In this document: positions 35,020-45,854 of the stretch, piece by piece | Layout of the letters: every line of letters begins with the position of its first letter | Position numbering within the stretch: position 1 is the first letter of the stretch | Source of the DNA: Buddleja alternifolia | Taxonomy: Eukaryota > Streptophyta > Magnoliopsida > Lamiales > Scrophulariaceae | NCBI GenBank assembly: GCA_019426215.1 | Contig: CM033393.1 | Span: 5,242,046-5,306,045, forward strand | DNA length: 64,000 bases | Reading direction: 5' to 3' | The notes under the pieces: model-generated | What the model saw: only the letters and a program-made list of their open reading frames with translations | What the model was told of the DNA's origin: nothing | Databases searched by the model: none | Program-made: the position numbers and the translations under genes

Positions 35020-36159
35020 CTAAACGTATTTCTCAACTTTCCTGAAGTCTTTCTTTTCCTTCCGTTGATCTTCTAATGGGAAATTTGATCCATGATTGGC
35101 GATGCTTAGTTCCATGTCATGAGCACGTGTAGCCAATTCCTCAAAGTTGCGAGGCTTGATCCCTTGGAGTATGTAGAGAAGACCCCAGTGCATCCCTTGG
35201 ATACACATTTCCACTGCAGATATCTCTGAGAGTTTATCTTTGCAGTTCAGACTTAGCGCACGCCACCTGTTGATGTAGTCAACAACGGGCTCATCCTTCC
35301 ATTGCTTAGCATTTGTGAGTTCAATCATGCTCACAGTCCGGCGAGTACTATAGAAACGATTCAGAAATTCCCTCTCCATTTGGTCCCAACTATCTATGGA
35401 TTCGGGCTCCAAATCAACGTACCAGTCAAAAGCATTTCCTTTTAGAGATCGTACAAATTGCTTCACGAGCAGATCTCCATCAGTCCCCGCATTATTGCAT
35501 GTCTCCATAAAGTGCGCGACATGTTGTTTCGGGTTTCCTTTACCATCAAATTGTTGCAGTTTCGGTGGTTGGTATCCCATCGGCATCCTTAGAGCATCAA
35601 TGCGTTTCGTATACGACTTCGAGTATACGAGCGAATTGTGGGAAGATACACCATATTGAGCCCTAATGGTGTTGGAAATCATATCTTGCAGTTGTTGAAC
35701 AGACAATGCGCCAATAGTTGTGTTGGAGTTGTTGAATTTCTCCGCAGATTCATGTTGATGAGGAGGTTCATTGACCGGCGTCTCCTTGGCATTTTGACTT
35801 GGAGGTGATGCACGATTATGACTAGGTTCTCCTACATTGGAGTTTTCTAGTTTGTTCATCAGTTGGGCAATTTGGAGATCCTTGTCTTCCAAGGCTTTCT
35901 GCATATCAGCAATGGCTTGAGCCATTTGAGCCATTTGAGTTGCTTGTTCATCCACCGATGTCGCTCCAATCATCATTGCCGGAAGTTCAGCAAACGAAGA
36001 GAATTTGGAGTTGACTTCCTTTGGAGATGATGGGCTTGAACCATCAGAATAATTGTTGTCACCGATCTTGCCTCCAGTAGAAGATTGGTCAACGGGATCA
36101 TCGACAACGTTAGCAATATTTTTCTTGGTCACAACAACTTGATTCTTCTTTGGAGCCAT
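35020..36159 (-). CDS. Gag protein of Ty3-gypsy retrotransposon
   Basis: Gag makes the virus-like particle that packages element RNA. The start MAPKKNQVVV at 36159 is preferred. An upstream in-frame ATG at 36252 would begin inside the LTR and read through the PBS. The 379-residue product has a charged, Ser-rich N-terminus, a predicted coiled coil (about 70-105, heptads in MAQAIADMQKALEDKDLQIAQL), and a retrotransposon gag domain (about 200-345), with landmarks FDGKGNPKQHVAHF, LKGNAFDWY, EREFLNRFYSTRRTV and ELATRAHDMEL. It ends at a TAG (35020-35022), and the next frame continues in phase seven codons later. The TAG may be a nonsense mutation in a longer gag-pol or a suppressible stop. The frame is otherwise intact. 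Confidence 0.9.
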   Translation of the reverse strand: MAPKKNQVVVTKKNIANVVDDPVDQSSTGGKIGDNNYSDGSSPSSPKEVNSKFSSFAELPAMMIGATSVDEQATQMAQMAQAIADMQKALEDKDLQIAQLMNKLENSNVGEPSHNRASPPSQNAKETPVNEPPHQHESAEKFNNSNTTIGALSVQQLQDMISNTIRAQYGVSSHNSLVYSKSYTKRIDALRMPMGYQPPKLQQFDGKGNPKQHVAHFMETCNNAGTDGDLLVKQFVRSLKGNAFDWYVDLEPESIDSWDQMEREFLNRFYSTRRTVSMIELTNAKQWKDEPVVDYINRWRALSLNCKDKLSEISAVEMCIQGMHWGLLYILQGIKPRNFEELATRAHDMELSIANHGSNFPLEDQRKEKKDFRKVEKYV

Positions 36160-36220
36160 AGAGTTGCAAATGTAGACTTTGAAATTTGATGTCGGAGGAA
36201 GAGATGAGGGGTAGATTCGG

Positions 36221-36241
36221 TCCCACTGGGCGTGCCAAATT
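36221..36241 (-). other. Primer-binding site of young gypsy element
   Basis: On the minus strand, TTTGGCACGCCCAGTGGGAC follows the LTR end directly. It is placed and shaped like a plant gypsy PBS and resembles the TTGGCGACCCCAGTGG site of the 20.5-kb element. The tRNA it pairs with was not determined. Confidence 0.65.
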
Positions 36242-37071
36242 TGTTCACACAAATTTTCGAGTCTGTAATTTCATAAACAAGAAAAGATAATATGGACAAA
36301 TAAATAAATCAATTTAAAGAAAATTACAATATCGTGAGAATAAATCCCCTAATGAAGACTAATCCCCTGATTCTTCACTCCAAACACGATTCAAGGGCCG
36401 AAAAGCTTGTTCTTGAACCAAGAGCGTATTTCTCCTCGGATTTGTTGAAGAAGAAATGAACACCCTGATGATTTGATTGTTGTTGAAGATGTAGTTCCTC
36501 CTCGGATTTGTTGAAGAAGAGACAAACACCTTGTGATTTGATTAACTTTGAAGATGGTGAATCTTCGTGGTTGATGAAGAACGCTTTGACTTGGCTAAGA
36601 GAAGACTTCAATTCTCTAGCTTGTAGACTTGTGTGTATGTATGTATCTCTGTATGTCCTTCTTTTTTAATGAAGCCCCTTGACCCCCTATTTATAGATGT
36701 TTGAGTAGGAGAGTCTTAGAATTTTGGGCTTCTTTGATATATCTCTTGAAAAATCTTTTAAAAGAAATAATATCAGATTTATATATATTTGGTTGACACA
36801 TATTTAAATGTGCCACGTGTCACCATCCGATTAGTCACTGATTTGTTGGACTATGAAACTTGATTTGATTGGATGAGACACCTCCATTTGACACATGGCA
36901 ACCTTTGATTTGCTAATAAATATACATTAAATTATCAATTAAAATTAATAATTTATTTATGGAATCAAATTTGATAAAATCCATAAAATAAAATAATAAT
37001 TTCAAACTAATAATTAATGTCATATTTTACACATGTCATCTTCTAATTGGACGAAAATTAATTCGTCTACA
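36242..37071 (-). repeat. 5' LTR of young gypsy element
   Basis: On the minus strand it runs TGTAGACGAATT...TTTGTGTGAACA. A TATA-like CTATAAATAG (36688-36697, minus) is the likely core promoter, reading toward gag. A short repeat-containing ORF (36375-36611) follows the presumed start but has no family resemblance. Confidence 0.95.
36688..36697 (-). promoter_or_regulatory. TATA-like box in 5' LTR
   Basis: CTATAAATAG on the minus strand, about 530 bp upstream of the gag ATG and within the LTR. The matching site in the 3' LTR is 29967-29976. Confidence 0.6.
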
Positions 37072-38810
37072 CTTACTATCCATGTTTTAATCTGCAATGA
37101 CCACGTCTAGAATTGTCCATGTCTACACTCATGATCCTCTGGGCCAGTCTCACTGCTCAAGTCACCTCAAACTGGAAGGAATAAGTGAAATACGTAAGCA
37201 AAGGCTTAGTGAGCACCAGTGTTCATGTAAAACGTGCTTAAAATAGTTTTTAGACCCAAAAATAATATATTAATGAGGTGAAAAACAATAAAAAAATTTA
37301 TTTTTTCAAAGGATCATTGAAAACGCGAGTTAAAATGACATTTGCATTCATACTAATAGTTAAGCAATAAGTGGTATGACTCTAAAACCTTAGTATATGC
37401 ATGATAAAGTTTTGTTCAAAGATAATTGAAAGCATGTATTAAAAGCGAATTTACGTTCACAAGAACAGTTAAACAATGAGTGACACAATATTCAAGTTTA
37501 ATTATATGCATTTAAACAGTATGCAATTCGTTACAAGTAATACGTTCATGGCACACTTAAGCAGGAGGGGGGCATGTTAGCAATATCATCGCGTTCAATG
37601 ACTTGCTCATGGCTATTTGGGTCCCACTGCTTCTTCCTTATCACCCATGAACACGCGGTTTAAAAGCCAACACCTTATACCTCCCCAAGTAGGCTCGCGA
37701 TGCTTGTTTAGTCATATCCCGGGTATGCCACAATTCATTTCACCCCATGCACCCTCAGAAACACTCCGTCTTTTGGTGTTGGGATTTGGTCGTGGATAGC
37801 GGTAACAGTTTAAGAACCGCAAGTCCATGCTTGACCAGCGGAACCCTGCCCTAATATGCAATCATGTATGTCACGATTGATGCAATAGTAATCTTTTGTT
37901 TCACGATGAATATTCATTTAATCATATTAGTTTTCACGAAATTTAGTAAAGAAAGGTTTTCAGTGAAATCGTTTTCACAAAACATGTATTCTCGCAACAT
38001 ATGCTTTTGAAATTACTCATGCAATTAATAGTTGGCAACATGAATTGGTTAATTTAAAAATGAGTTCATGATTTGATTTTGAAAGTGTTGAAACTCATTT
38101 CGTGTGAAGTATCAAAGCATAATGCAAGATAATAGATATATATATATACGACGTGATGAAAATTCCTTCCAGATTTGAAAGACATATAACAATAATTTTG
38201 AGAGGCAACTCACTATACACTTCTGAGCTTAGGATCGTCCACTAGCAATCGTCCAACACTATCAATTTGTCCAACTATGTTCCCTTAAAATGTCTCATAG
38301 CAAGAACCTATGTCAAATAAAGATGCAATCAATAACAGGCTCACAATACAAGTTGATCATTTGATAATCCTAATTCCCAGTATGACACACTTAATCGCGA
38401 ATAACCAAAGGTTAAGTCCAAGACACTTTACCCAACACTTATCGAGCTTCAAAACAATGTATTACTTGGATCCAAAAGTTTGAACCTCCATTGTTCATTC
38501 ATACGCAAGACTACACCAAATCACTCCACTGTGCGCCTCCATTAATGTCGTGCATCTCTGCCTTTAATTTTGTTTCATTCTTTTAACATCGTAACCATAA
38601 CTAAATTTAGCATCCATAGATTTCCAAATAACTATAATTTCACGCAATAGAAATTCCATCTCAATAATCAAACCGAAATAGGTTAAATCGGGCCTTCATA
38701 GTCAACACTCCAAATCTACCACATTCAAGAACACCTCTTGCCACATTGTACTAAAATTAACTTTATGACCACATTACTCCATGTATTTTGGCAATTCTTA
38801 CCAATAGAAA

Positions 38811-39345
38811 CATGTACTCATACAGGGATTTTTCATAATCGTCTTGAATTTACAATTAAACCATGGGAAGGTGGTTTCGAAGTAAAGAGATGTGAATGAC
38901 AGTTTTTGGAAACTAAATCAGCACATTGACAAGGATTTTTGATGGGCTTTTATGGACAATTTCCTTGACATTTTTCAGACATCTTTACCATAAAACATAT
39001 CTAAATTTAACAAGGATTCTAATGGTGGTTTTGCATGTACAATCAGTGTACTTGAAGAGGGGTATTTGGGCAAAGAAATATGAATTACAGATTCTAGAGT
39101 TTAAAACAGCATACTAGCAGTGGTGCTTTGAATGCAAACTCTGTCATGTTTCCTTAACGTTTTCCATAAAACCTTACCTTTACTGATATTTAAACTCATG
39201 TAGGTTTCCATAGATGGTCTTGCATGTACAATCAGTCAATGGGGAGGGTGATTTCTGGGCACAAGAAAGTAAAGTAATGTTTCTAAAATTGAAACTATAC
39301 AATGCGGCAGTGCTTCAGTGACTGATTCTGGAACTTTAACCAACA
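38811..39345. repeat. Three diverged tandem units of about 180 bp
   Basis: Units at roughly 38811-38998, 38999-39178 and 39179-39345 share the order TTGCATGTACAATCAGT-like, then GGGxGGTxTTTxGGGC-like, AAGAAAxTxxAxT, CAGCAxAxT..CAGTG-like, then ACATTTT/CGTTTTCCATAAAACxT. Identity is low (about 60-70% by eye). Confidence 0.45.
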
Positions 39346-39614
39346 AATTAAAAAAAATGGACTTCATATAATTGTTCCTTGGCCTCTTAGGATGATTTTG
39401 AGAGCTTAAAAGAGGATACATTGGGGAAGAATTCTGATTTTTTCGGAGTAAGAAATATTTGAGTGAATGCGAGGAAAATGAAGGAGCTAGATAGGTGTAT
39501 ATATAGGGTGTAATGAGGGCTTGGTGGTAATTTTTCTATTTGTCTCATAGTCCTTGTCATATTCTATTTATCTCATAACCCCTATAAACATAGGAGTTAA
39601 CATTCAGCCCCTTC

Positions 39615-39618
<4 letters not shown>

Positions 39619-39649
<31 letters not shown>
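39619..39649. repeat. AT microsatellite
   Basis: Uninterrupted (AT)n of about 31 bases, just left of the hAT-like element TSD. Confidence 0.9.
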
Positions 39650-39650
<1 letters not shown>

Positions 39651-39661
39651 ATAAGACAATT

Positions 39662-40779
39662 TAGGGATGGCAACGGATCCAAGTCCTACCCGGAACTGCC
39701 CTGACGAATCCAGTTCTTTTGACAAGAATCGGTTCCGGTTCCATATATTTTAGACCCAACGGTTCAATACCCGAAACCGCCCCATTTTTTTTTAAATACT
39801 ATTATTATAAGCTCACTTTTATAATCATTTTGATTCTAATACTTAATCCTAAAGATTTGTTAAATTATTATATCCAAACTATTTGTTTTGATTTGGGGAC
39901 AGGCATAAGTGTCAATGTGTCAAAGACAAGGAACTGAATGGAACAATGTTCCTTTATTTATTTATTTTACTCTATTTTGGCATCGTCTTCTTTTTAGTCC
40001 GTGATTCGGCTAGCATTTTTCTTTATTTCATGTTTATGCAATTTTTTACCAAAATAAAGATAAAAATGGAACACTGTTAAGAGTTACGACAACCACTAAT
40101 ATGTTTTGCAATTATTTATTTATAATGTCTCAGTTTTATGTTGGAGTAATTCTTAAGATGTGTTAAGAAACTAGCATGATTTGGGGTGGTTGTTTGGTCA
40201 AAAGCAAGGTAGATATTTACAACATTATTCATCCATGAAAAATTATTATTTAAAGGTTATATTTTCTAACTAATTATGATTTATAATTTAAAAATAAATT
40301 ATTTGGGGTGTTTGTAGATCTCATTAATTAATCCACTGCAATTTAGTCTTCCATCATGTTTCTAGTAGCCTGGTAACATTGAGTGATTTTCTCTTCTAAG
40401 ATATTAATTAAACTATACATATGGAGAACGCATAGAAGAAAAAAATAGTGAAAAAGAAGAAAAACTAACGAATACCGTTAGTCATGCAAAAAAAAAAAGA
40501 CAAAAATCTAGCCCCAAAAAGAAAGACTTCTCGCAGTTTCAGTTTCGATTCCAAACTCGCGGGTACCCTCGAGTCTTGCGATTCCGGTTCTCGCAGGTAC
40601 GCGCTAGTTTCACGGTTTCGATAGTGAAAAACATGTCTCGCGGGTACCCGCGGGTCTCGCGGTTCTGATTCCTAGCGGTTCCGACTCCTTCATTATGCGG
40701 TTTCGGGACCTAAAACTCTATGCAATTCCAATTCCGGATACACAAGAACCGACCTGGAACCGGCCCGTTGCCATCCCTA
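39662..40779. mobile_element. hAT-like non-autonomous element
   Basis: TIR TAGGGATGGCAACGG (left) and CCGTTGCCATCCCTA (right) are perfectly inverted for 15 bp. They are flanked by a perfect 8-bp TSD, AGACAATT (39654-39661, 40780-40787). The element is 1118 bp with no transposase. Subterminal copies of CGGTTCC/GGAACCG-like words near both ends (39730-39780, 40550-40770) could be transposase-binding repeats. The perfect TSD suggests fairly recent insertion. Confidence 0.9.
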
Positions 40780-40886
40780 AGACAATTCACTTGCTTAAAA
40801 TAATCTTTTGGCATATTAGTACTAAAAACTAATGCACACTAAATCTAGTAATTTTTAATAGGTCATACTACTTATCATAAAAAAAA

Positions 40887-41506
40887 GGGAAAATTACTAA
40901 AAAAACCCTTAAAATAAACTTTTATATCCAAAAAACCCATGATAATATTTGTCGATCCAAAAAACCCATTCTATCAACTTTTCATTCCAAAAACCCCAAT
41001 ATTTAGGGTTAATTAACAAATTTATGGACTTAATTGCCCTTAGCCTTCTAGATTAAAAATTAATCTATTGTTGTTATGCAATAAAATTTATTTATTTTAA
41101 AATTTTGTATTGATAATTGATACTAATTATGATTTTAATTTTAAATTTTTAGATTTTTTAATCTTTTTAAAAAATTTAAAACGTATATTTATAGATAATT
41201 ACCATATTAAAATCAAAAATAAATTATATACAAATATTTTAAAAAATTAATATTACAAAAGAAAATCCGTATTTTATGATTCATCAATTTGAAAGAATCA
41301 AAACAAAACGAGACATTAAGAAAACTTAATTGATCAATTATTAACTTAATAAATGAAGGGGTAGTTTAGTCCAAAAAGTTGTTAATCCTGACTTTTGGGG
41401 TTTTCGGAATGAAAAGTTTGTAGAATGGGTTTTTAAGATTGAAAAATATTTTCATGGGTTTTTTGGATATGAAAAATTATTTTAGGGGGTTTTGAGTAAT
41501 TTTCCC
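40887..41506. mobile_element. Long-TIR Mutator-like MITE
   Basis: Ends GGGAAAATTACT and AGTAATTTTCCC open inverted repeats of about 150 bp (words AAAAAACCCAT, CCCATTCTA, CTTTTCATTCC, AAAACCCC on the left with complements on the right). 620 bp in total, with an AT-rich middle. Flanking runs of A (40879-40886 and 41507 onward) fit a 9-bp A-rich TSD but are uninformative. No ORF. Confidence 0.75.
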
Positions 41507-41516
41507 AAAAAAAAAA

Positions 41517-43699
41517 CTCGGGTGTCTCAATTTACAAGTGATGTTAATAAAAATATTTTATGTGTGAATTAATATAGAGTTGATATAGGCACTCCAAAGA
41601 ATAATAGAGACACTTCACTTTAATTTTTTACGTAAACACTGGACAATGTCCAGATAGCTCATGAGTTAACGAATAAATGTGATTGTATTATGTTATGAAC
41701 TCTTAAAAAAAAAAGAAAAAAAAAACTCCAAAGCCCAAATAAATTTTCCAAAAAAAAAGAACAGAAAGCATAAATAAGTCAACAGAACATTTTCTGTTCT
41801 CTGTTTGTATTTTTTTTTTTTCCTTAAAAAAATATTAGTTTTGATGTAACGCTTATAATTGTGAAACATAAAGAAGAAAACTAGAACTAAAATTGATATT
41901 AGACAGATCTTAGTTGGATTAAACACTGAATTAATGCTTTTGTGTCACGGATTCTAGTATCCAATAGAAAGTGAAAAACAATTTTCCGGCTTCGTTTTTA
42001 CCCCATAGTATTACAATTTAATTTCTCGTGAAATATGAGGGTGAAGTATTACCATATTGAACAAATAAAAAAGTTAATAGTCTTACAATAAAAGGAAGAA
42101 CCTACTTTTTCTATTCTAAGTTTTATCATAATTGAAGTATCCACCTTAATATTAGAAGTATATTTGTCATAAGAATATACAACAATATTCTTTCATTAAA
42201 ACATGCATGCGCAATATTTTCAATTAAAAAAGTTAAAGTAGAGTGTTTATATCATTTTGTAAAGTGTTAAATATCAACTCACATGTTAACATGCCTCTTG
42301 CTTTTATAACATTACGTCTTTGGGACGTACTAGGTGTTTATATTGACCGTACGTACCTGAGGACTAAGTATATATATAAATGAATAAGTATTTATATGCT
42401 TGGGCTTGTAGAATATATATATATATATATATATATATTATGCGGACTTTCAATAAAAGACTTTAAGTATAAGTACACAATTTGCTATTTCAAAACCTAA
42501 AATCAATGAAGGCTTCAACTTTCAAATGTTCCGCCTTATACCAACTTGAAAAATGTTACAATTAGAATTCATGATTTGGCATCTCTTTTACAAAAAAATG
42601 AAGGGTCCAAGTGTTAAATTTGTATCCACATGTATATTAAAGTGCCTAACATGAGTGCTTAAAAATCGAAGATAGTATTTTATTTTTATTTTTAATTATT
42701 TGCGCAATTAGTCACATCATTAATCAAGACACCGACATCAAATTTAATGTGGAAACATGTATAATTAACTCGCTAAGTAGAATGAGCAATGAAATAGCAT
42801 ATACTCACATTATATTAAATAAGACAAGTAACCCACACTTATAGTGGTACTTGACCTATATTATAGCTAGGTCTAATACTTTTAAAGTTTTGAAGCTCGA
42901 TTTTAATAACTCGTACACGCCCTAGTCCTAATTTTCGTAGACTCTACTACATGTGGTCGTAAGGAAATAATATAGTAGTGAATAGGGAAAAATGATGGGC
43001 CAATTCTTTCGGTCATTCTTAAAAAGTTACGAAGAAATCAGATTATCACAAGTTTTTTGGTAATACAATCCATTTGAGGACATCTCACACGGATAATTGT
43101 AATTATATTAAAATTGTAATTACAAAGTTGACTCTTTAAAAGCAAGTTCTACATTTACTGAGTTGCAATTGGGGAGGCGGTGTAGCTGCGTGGGCTGAGT
43201 TATTCAAATGGGAGGTGGGTGTGGCCAATGGTGGTTGTAAAGAGTGGAAGAATGCGGTGGTGTGTGGTGTGACAGCAGCAACGGCTAAGCAAAGACGGCG
43301 GCGGTGGTGCTGTTGTTTGCAATATATATATGTATACTTTTAAAATATTTAAAATATATATTTATATAAATATAAAATATTTAATATGAACCATTGATTT
43401 TTTTAAGATCTATGGATGTGATCAATTAAATTTAATAAATATACAGGTGTTTAATATGGACCGCTGATTTTATCACATTTGATCAAATGGCTTTTAAATC
43501 AAGAAAAAAATTGTCCAAAAATGTCAAAAAATTATGGCCACTTGCACAACGTGCAAATGAGGCGCGTAGGGGGCTAAATTGTTTCTTTATATTTGTCTTA
43601 AGTGTTTTTTTTAAAAATATTTTTTCTCAAGGGGTAAGTGCCTGATTGATGCATCATAGGGGGGTATTTGCATTTAACCCATTTGTTTTACTAAGAAAA
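41517..43699. other. Intergenic DNA, no gene seen
   Basis: Mostly AT-rich, with an (AT)n run at 42413-42438. A GC-rich patch (43170-43320, GGCGG and GGTGG words) and the tail at 43640-43680 resemble the inner parts and ends of Mutator-like MITEs, but no left partner was identified. Confidence 0.45.
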
Positions 43700-44843
43700 A
43701 AAAAAAGTCCAAATACCACCACTAATCCCTCAAGTCTATTATTTGTCCTACTTTAGTCCTTCATCTCTCATATAGTCTTTGAATTCTCATATTTATCCCA
43801 TTAAAGTGTCTGGAGTCAATTTTCATTTAAAATTGACGGAACCTTGAAGCACGTGAGTTACATGATGTTAGGGGCAAGGGCATCTTTGCATTTTGCAAAA
43901 AATCACTCCAAAACTACCTACCAACCAGTCCACAACAATTAAAGATGGGTAAAATGGCAACAACTGCAAGAGGAGATGATCAACGGGATTTGCAAATGGT
44001 TGAGGAGGAGGCCGGGGATTTGCAAAGGATACAGGAGGAGGAGGCGTTGGATTTTAGAGGTAGGGACGGCAGCGGCGACAGTGGATTTTTCAAAGGATGG
44101 GGGGAAGCGGTGTTTGATTTACTGAAAATGGGAAGCAATGCTGTTTGATTTGAGAGGGTAGAAGGGGGGGCATTCGATTTTTAGAGGATGGGGTGGCACC
44201 GTTCGATATTCAAAGGTGGGGAGGTGGCAGAGAATGAAGAGGAGGCAACACAAATTGAGAAAAGTGACGGTGGTGGTAACACAGATGGTGGATGGATAGC
44301 GAGTTGAACCTGGAGGCTGGTGTGAGGGAAAAGGTGGGCTAGGGTTGGAGTTTTGAGGCCAAAATTTATGTTAGACTGAGTGCAATGATCCTGGTGTATA
44401 TCTCTCTCATACAGTAAAGTGTATTATGTGTGGTCCCACACACAATTGTATAAGAGAGATAGACAATAGTACACACTCAAATTATTGGATTCAGTATGTC
44501 ATAGAATTACCCAATTTTGCAGAAGAAGATGCATGGTGAAGAAGGGGGGGAAAAAAGGAAGATATTAAATATAAAATAAATAGAAAAATATAAAAAAAAA
44601 TGGATGTAAATGGGTAGTTTTGGAGGAAATTTTTTTTGCAAGAGCAAAAAATGCTCCTTCTCTAACATGGTGTAACTCATGTGCCTCAAGGTTGTGCCAG
44701 TTTTTAACGGGTAATTGACTTTAGGGACTTTAATGAGATGAATCTAAAAATTGAGGGATAATTGAGCGCATTGGAAAGATGAGGGATGAAAGTGGAATGA
44801 ATGATATACTTGAGGGACTATTGGTGGTATTTTGGGGGAAAAA
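43700..44843. mobile_element. Long-TIR Mutator-like element with GC-rich insert
   Basis: Inverted repeats of about 180 bp lie at 43700-43885 and 44658-44843. Landmarks are AAATACCACCACTAATCCCTCAAG, shortened on the other side to CTTGAGGGACTATTGGTGG, and GAGTTACATGATGTTAG versus CTAACATGGTGTAACTC. Between them is a G-rich tract (43945-44350), with a 67-codon ORF lacking any recognised domain, then a foldback MITE. The layout is like a Pack-MULE, but the insert's source gene was not recognised. Confidence 0.7.
44365..44504. mobile_element. Foldback MITE, copy 2, nested in Mutator-like element
   Basis: It shares ends (TTATGTTAGACTGAGT; TATGTCATAG) and centre (CTCTCATACAGTAAAGTGTA; TGTATAAGAGAGATAGACA) with 26675-26810. 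It forms an imperfect hairpin of about 140 bp. Confidence 0.6.
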
Positions 44844-45851
44844 ACGAAATAAAATAAAATTAGTTCATATGGTTGCAGCGGACTTTAGTATGTTGTTGAA
44901 CTGATCTATCCAACGGAATTAGCTCAGATTATATATTTACTATCATTTTCTGTCATTGAAAAAGCAACAAGTGTAGCATATAAAATAAAACAAAAACACA
45001 AAATAAAATTTGGACTTCTGGGGAAATAGGAAGCCAAAAAAGAAAACTATTTCAAGGAATATTAAGTAATGATTTTTTGTTCCTGCAAATCTGTGTAGAA
45101 CTGCCCAAAACTATTCGTTGTTACGTTCGTTGTTTAATTAAGATTCTTTATTCCAAAACTTATACTTAATCCTATGACACTCCTACACAAAAAGTATATA
45201 TGATTCAGATTAACTTTATATTTAAAAAGAATAGTTTATTCACTTAGCAAATACACATTAAATAGAATACAATTTTAAACACAATTTTGTATTAGAAAAT
45301 CGGAACTGATTTTTTTTTTCTCATAATATTTATTCGAATTTCATTCGACCATTGAGGGTCTTAAATTCTCCAAGAAAATTTGTCAAATTCACATTAATTA
45401 GTGATAATTAAAATGTACCTATAATACTATTTTTATTACTTTAGAGGGAAAAATTCAACAATATTTTGGTAATATTTATTCGAGATGTATATATAGTACA
45501 CATACATTTCAAGTGTTTGACTTGTGAATGAGACATTTCTCTTTATGAATTATTTACTTTTTTGGAAAAAATTAATGTTAGCTTAGTATATAAGTTGAAA
45601 GATGATGTTAGATTTCTGTTTCTTTCATACCATTCAACAACCATCCACTCTAATTTGGCTCTTAGTACTTCACCTTTTTATCCACAAGAAAAAAAAAAGT
45701 AAATTATAATATATTTTTATTATAAATACTCAGATTGGGGTAAAAAATTGTTTTACACCCCTTAAACCAAATATTTGATTAACTTATATCCTAAACTTTA
45801 AACGTACCAAATTGATACTTTAATTTGATTGGGTACCAACTACCAAGTATA
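44844..45851. other. Intergenic DNA, no gene seen
   Basis: AT-rich with poly-T and poly-A runs. No coding, RNA or repeat structure could be supported. Confidence 0.5.
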
Positions 45852-45854
45852 TAA

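Larger units (their letters stand above)
29516..37076 (-). mobile_element. Young Ty3-gypsy (Tat-like) element, pol-deleted
   Basis: The element is on the minus strand with TSD CTTAC (29516-29520, 37072-37076). Both LTRs are exactly 830 bp (36242-37071 is 5', 29521-30350 is 3') and differ at a single position (29931 A versus 36652 T). PBS-like and polypurine sites abut them. Gag and a protease/partial-RT frame follow in order, but RT breaks off before its catalytic centre, and RNase H and integrase are missing. One LTR difference in 830 bp means very recent insertion, so this defective copy was probably mobilised with proteins from an intact relative. Confidence 0.96.
37077..39653 (-). other. 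Retroelement-like non-coding DNA (possible LTR)
   Basis: No protein is encoded. On the minus strand, a TATA-like CTATATATACACC (39494-39506) is followed by sequence like a transcribed leader. 38811-39345 consists of three diverged tandem units. The 37140-37230 and 37560-37860 stretches have wording seen in plant LTR retrotransposon flanks. No partner LTR or TSD was found. This may be a degraded solo LTR. Confidence 0.35.

Noticed and set aside
43945..44148. 67-codon ORF in the Mutator-like element treated as a gene
   Set aside because: No domain, a low-complexity acidic/Gly-rich product, and it lies inside the TIR element. Kept only as cargo of that element.
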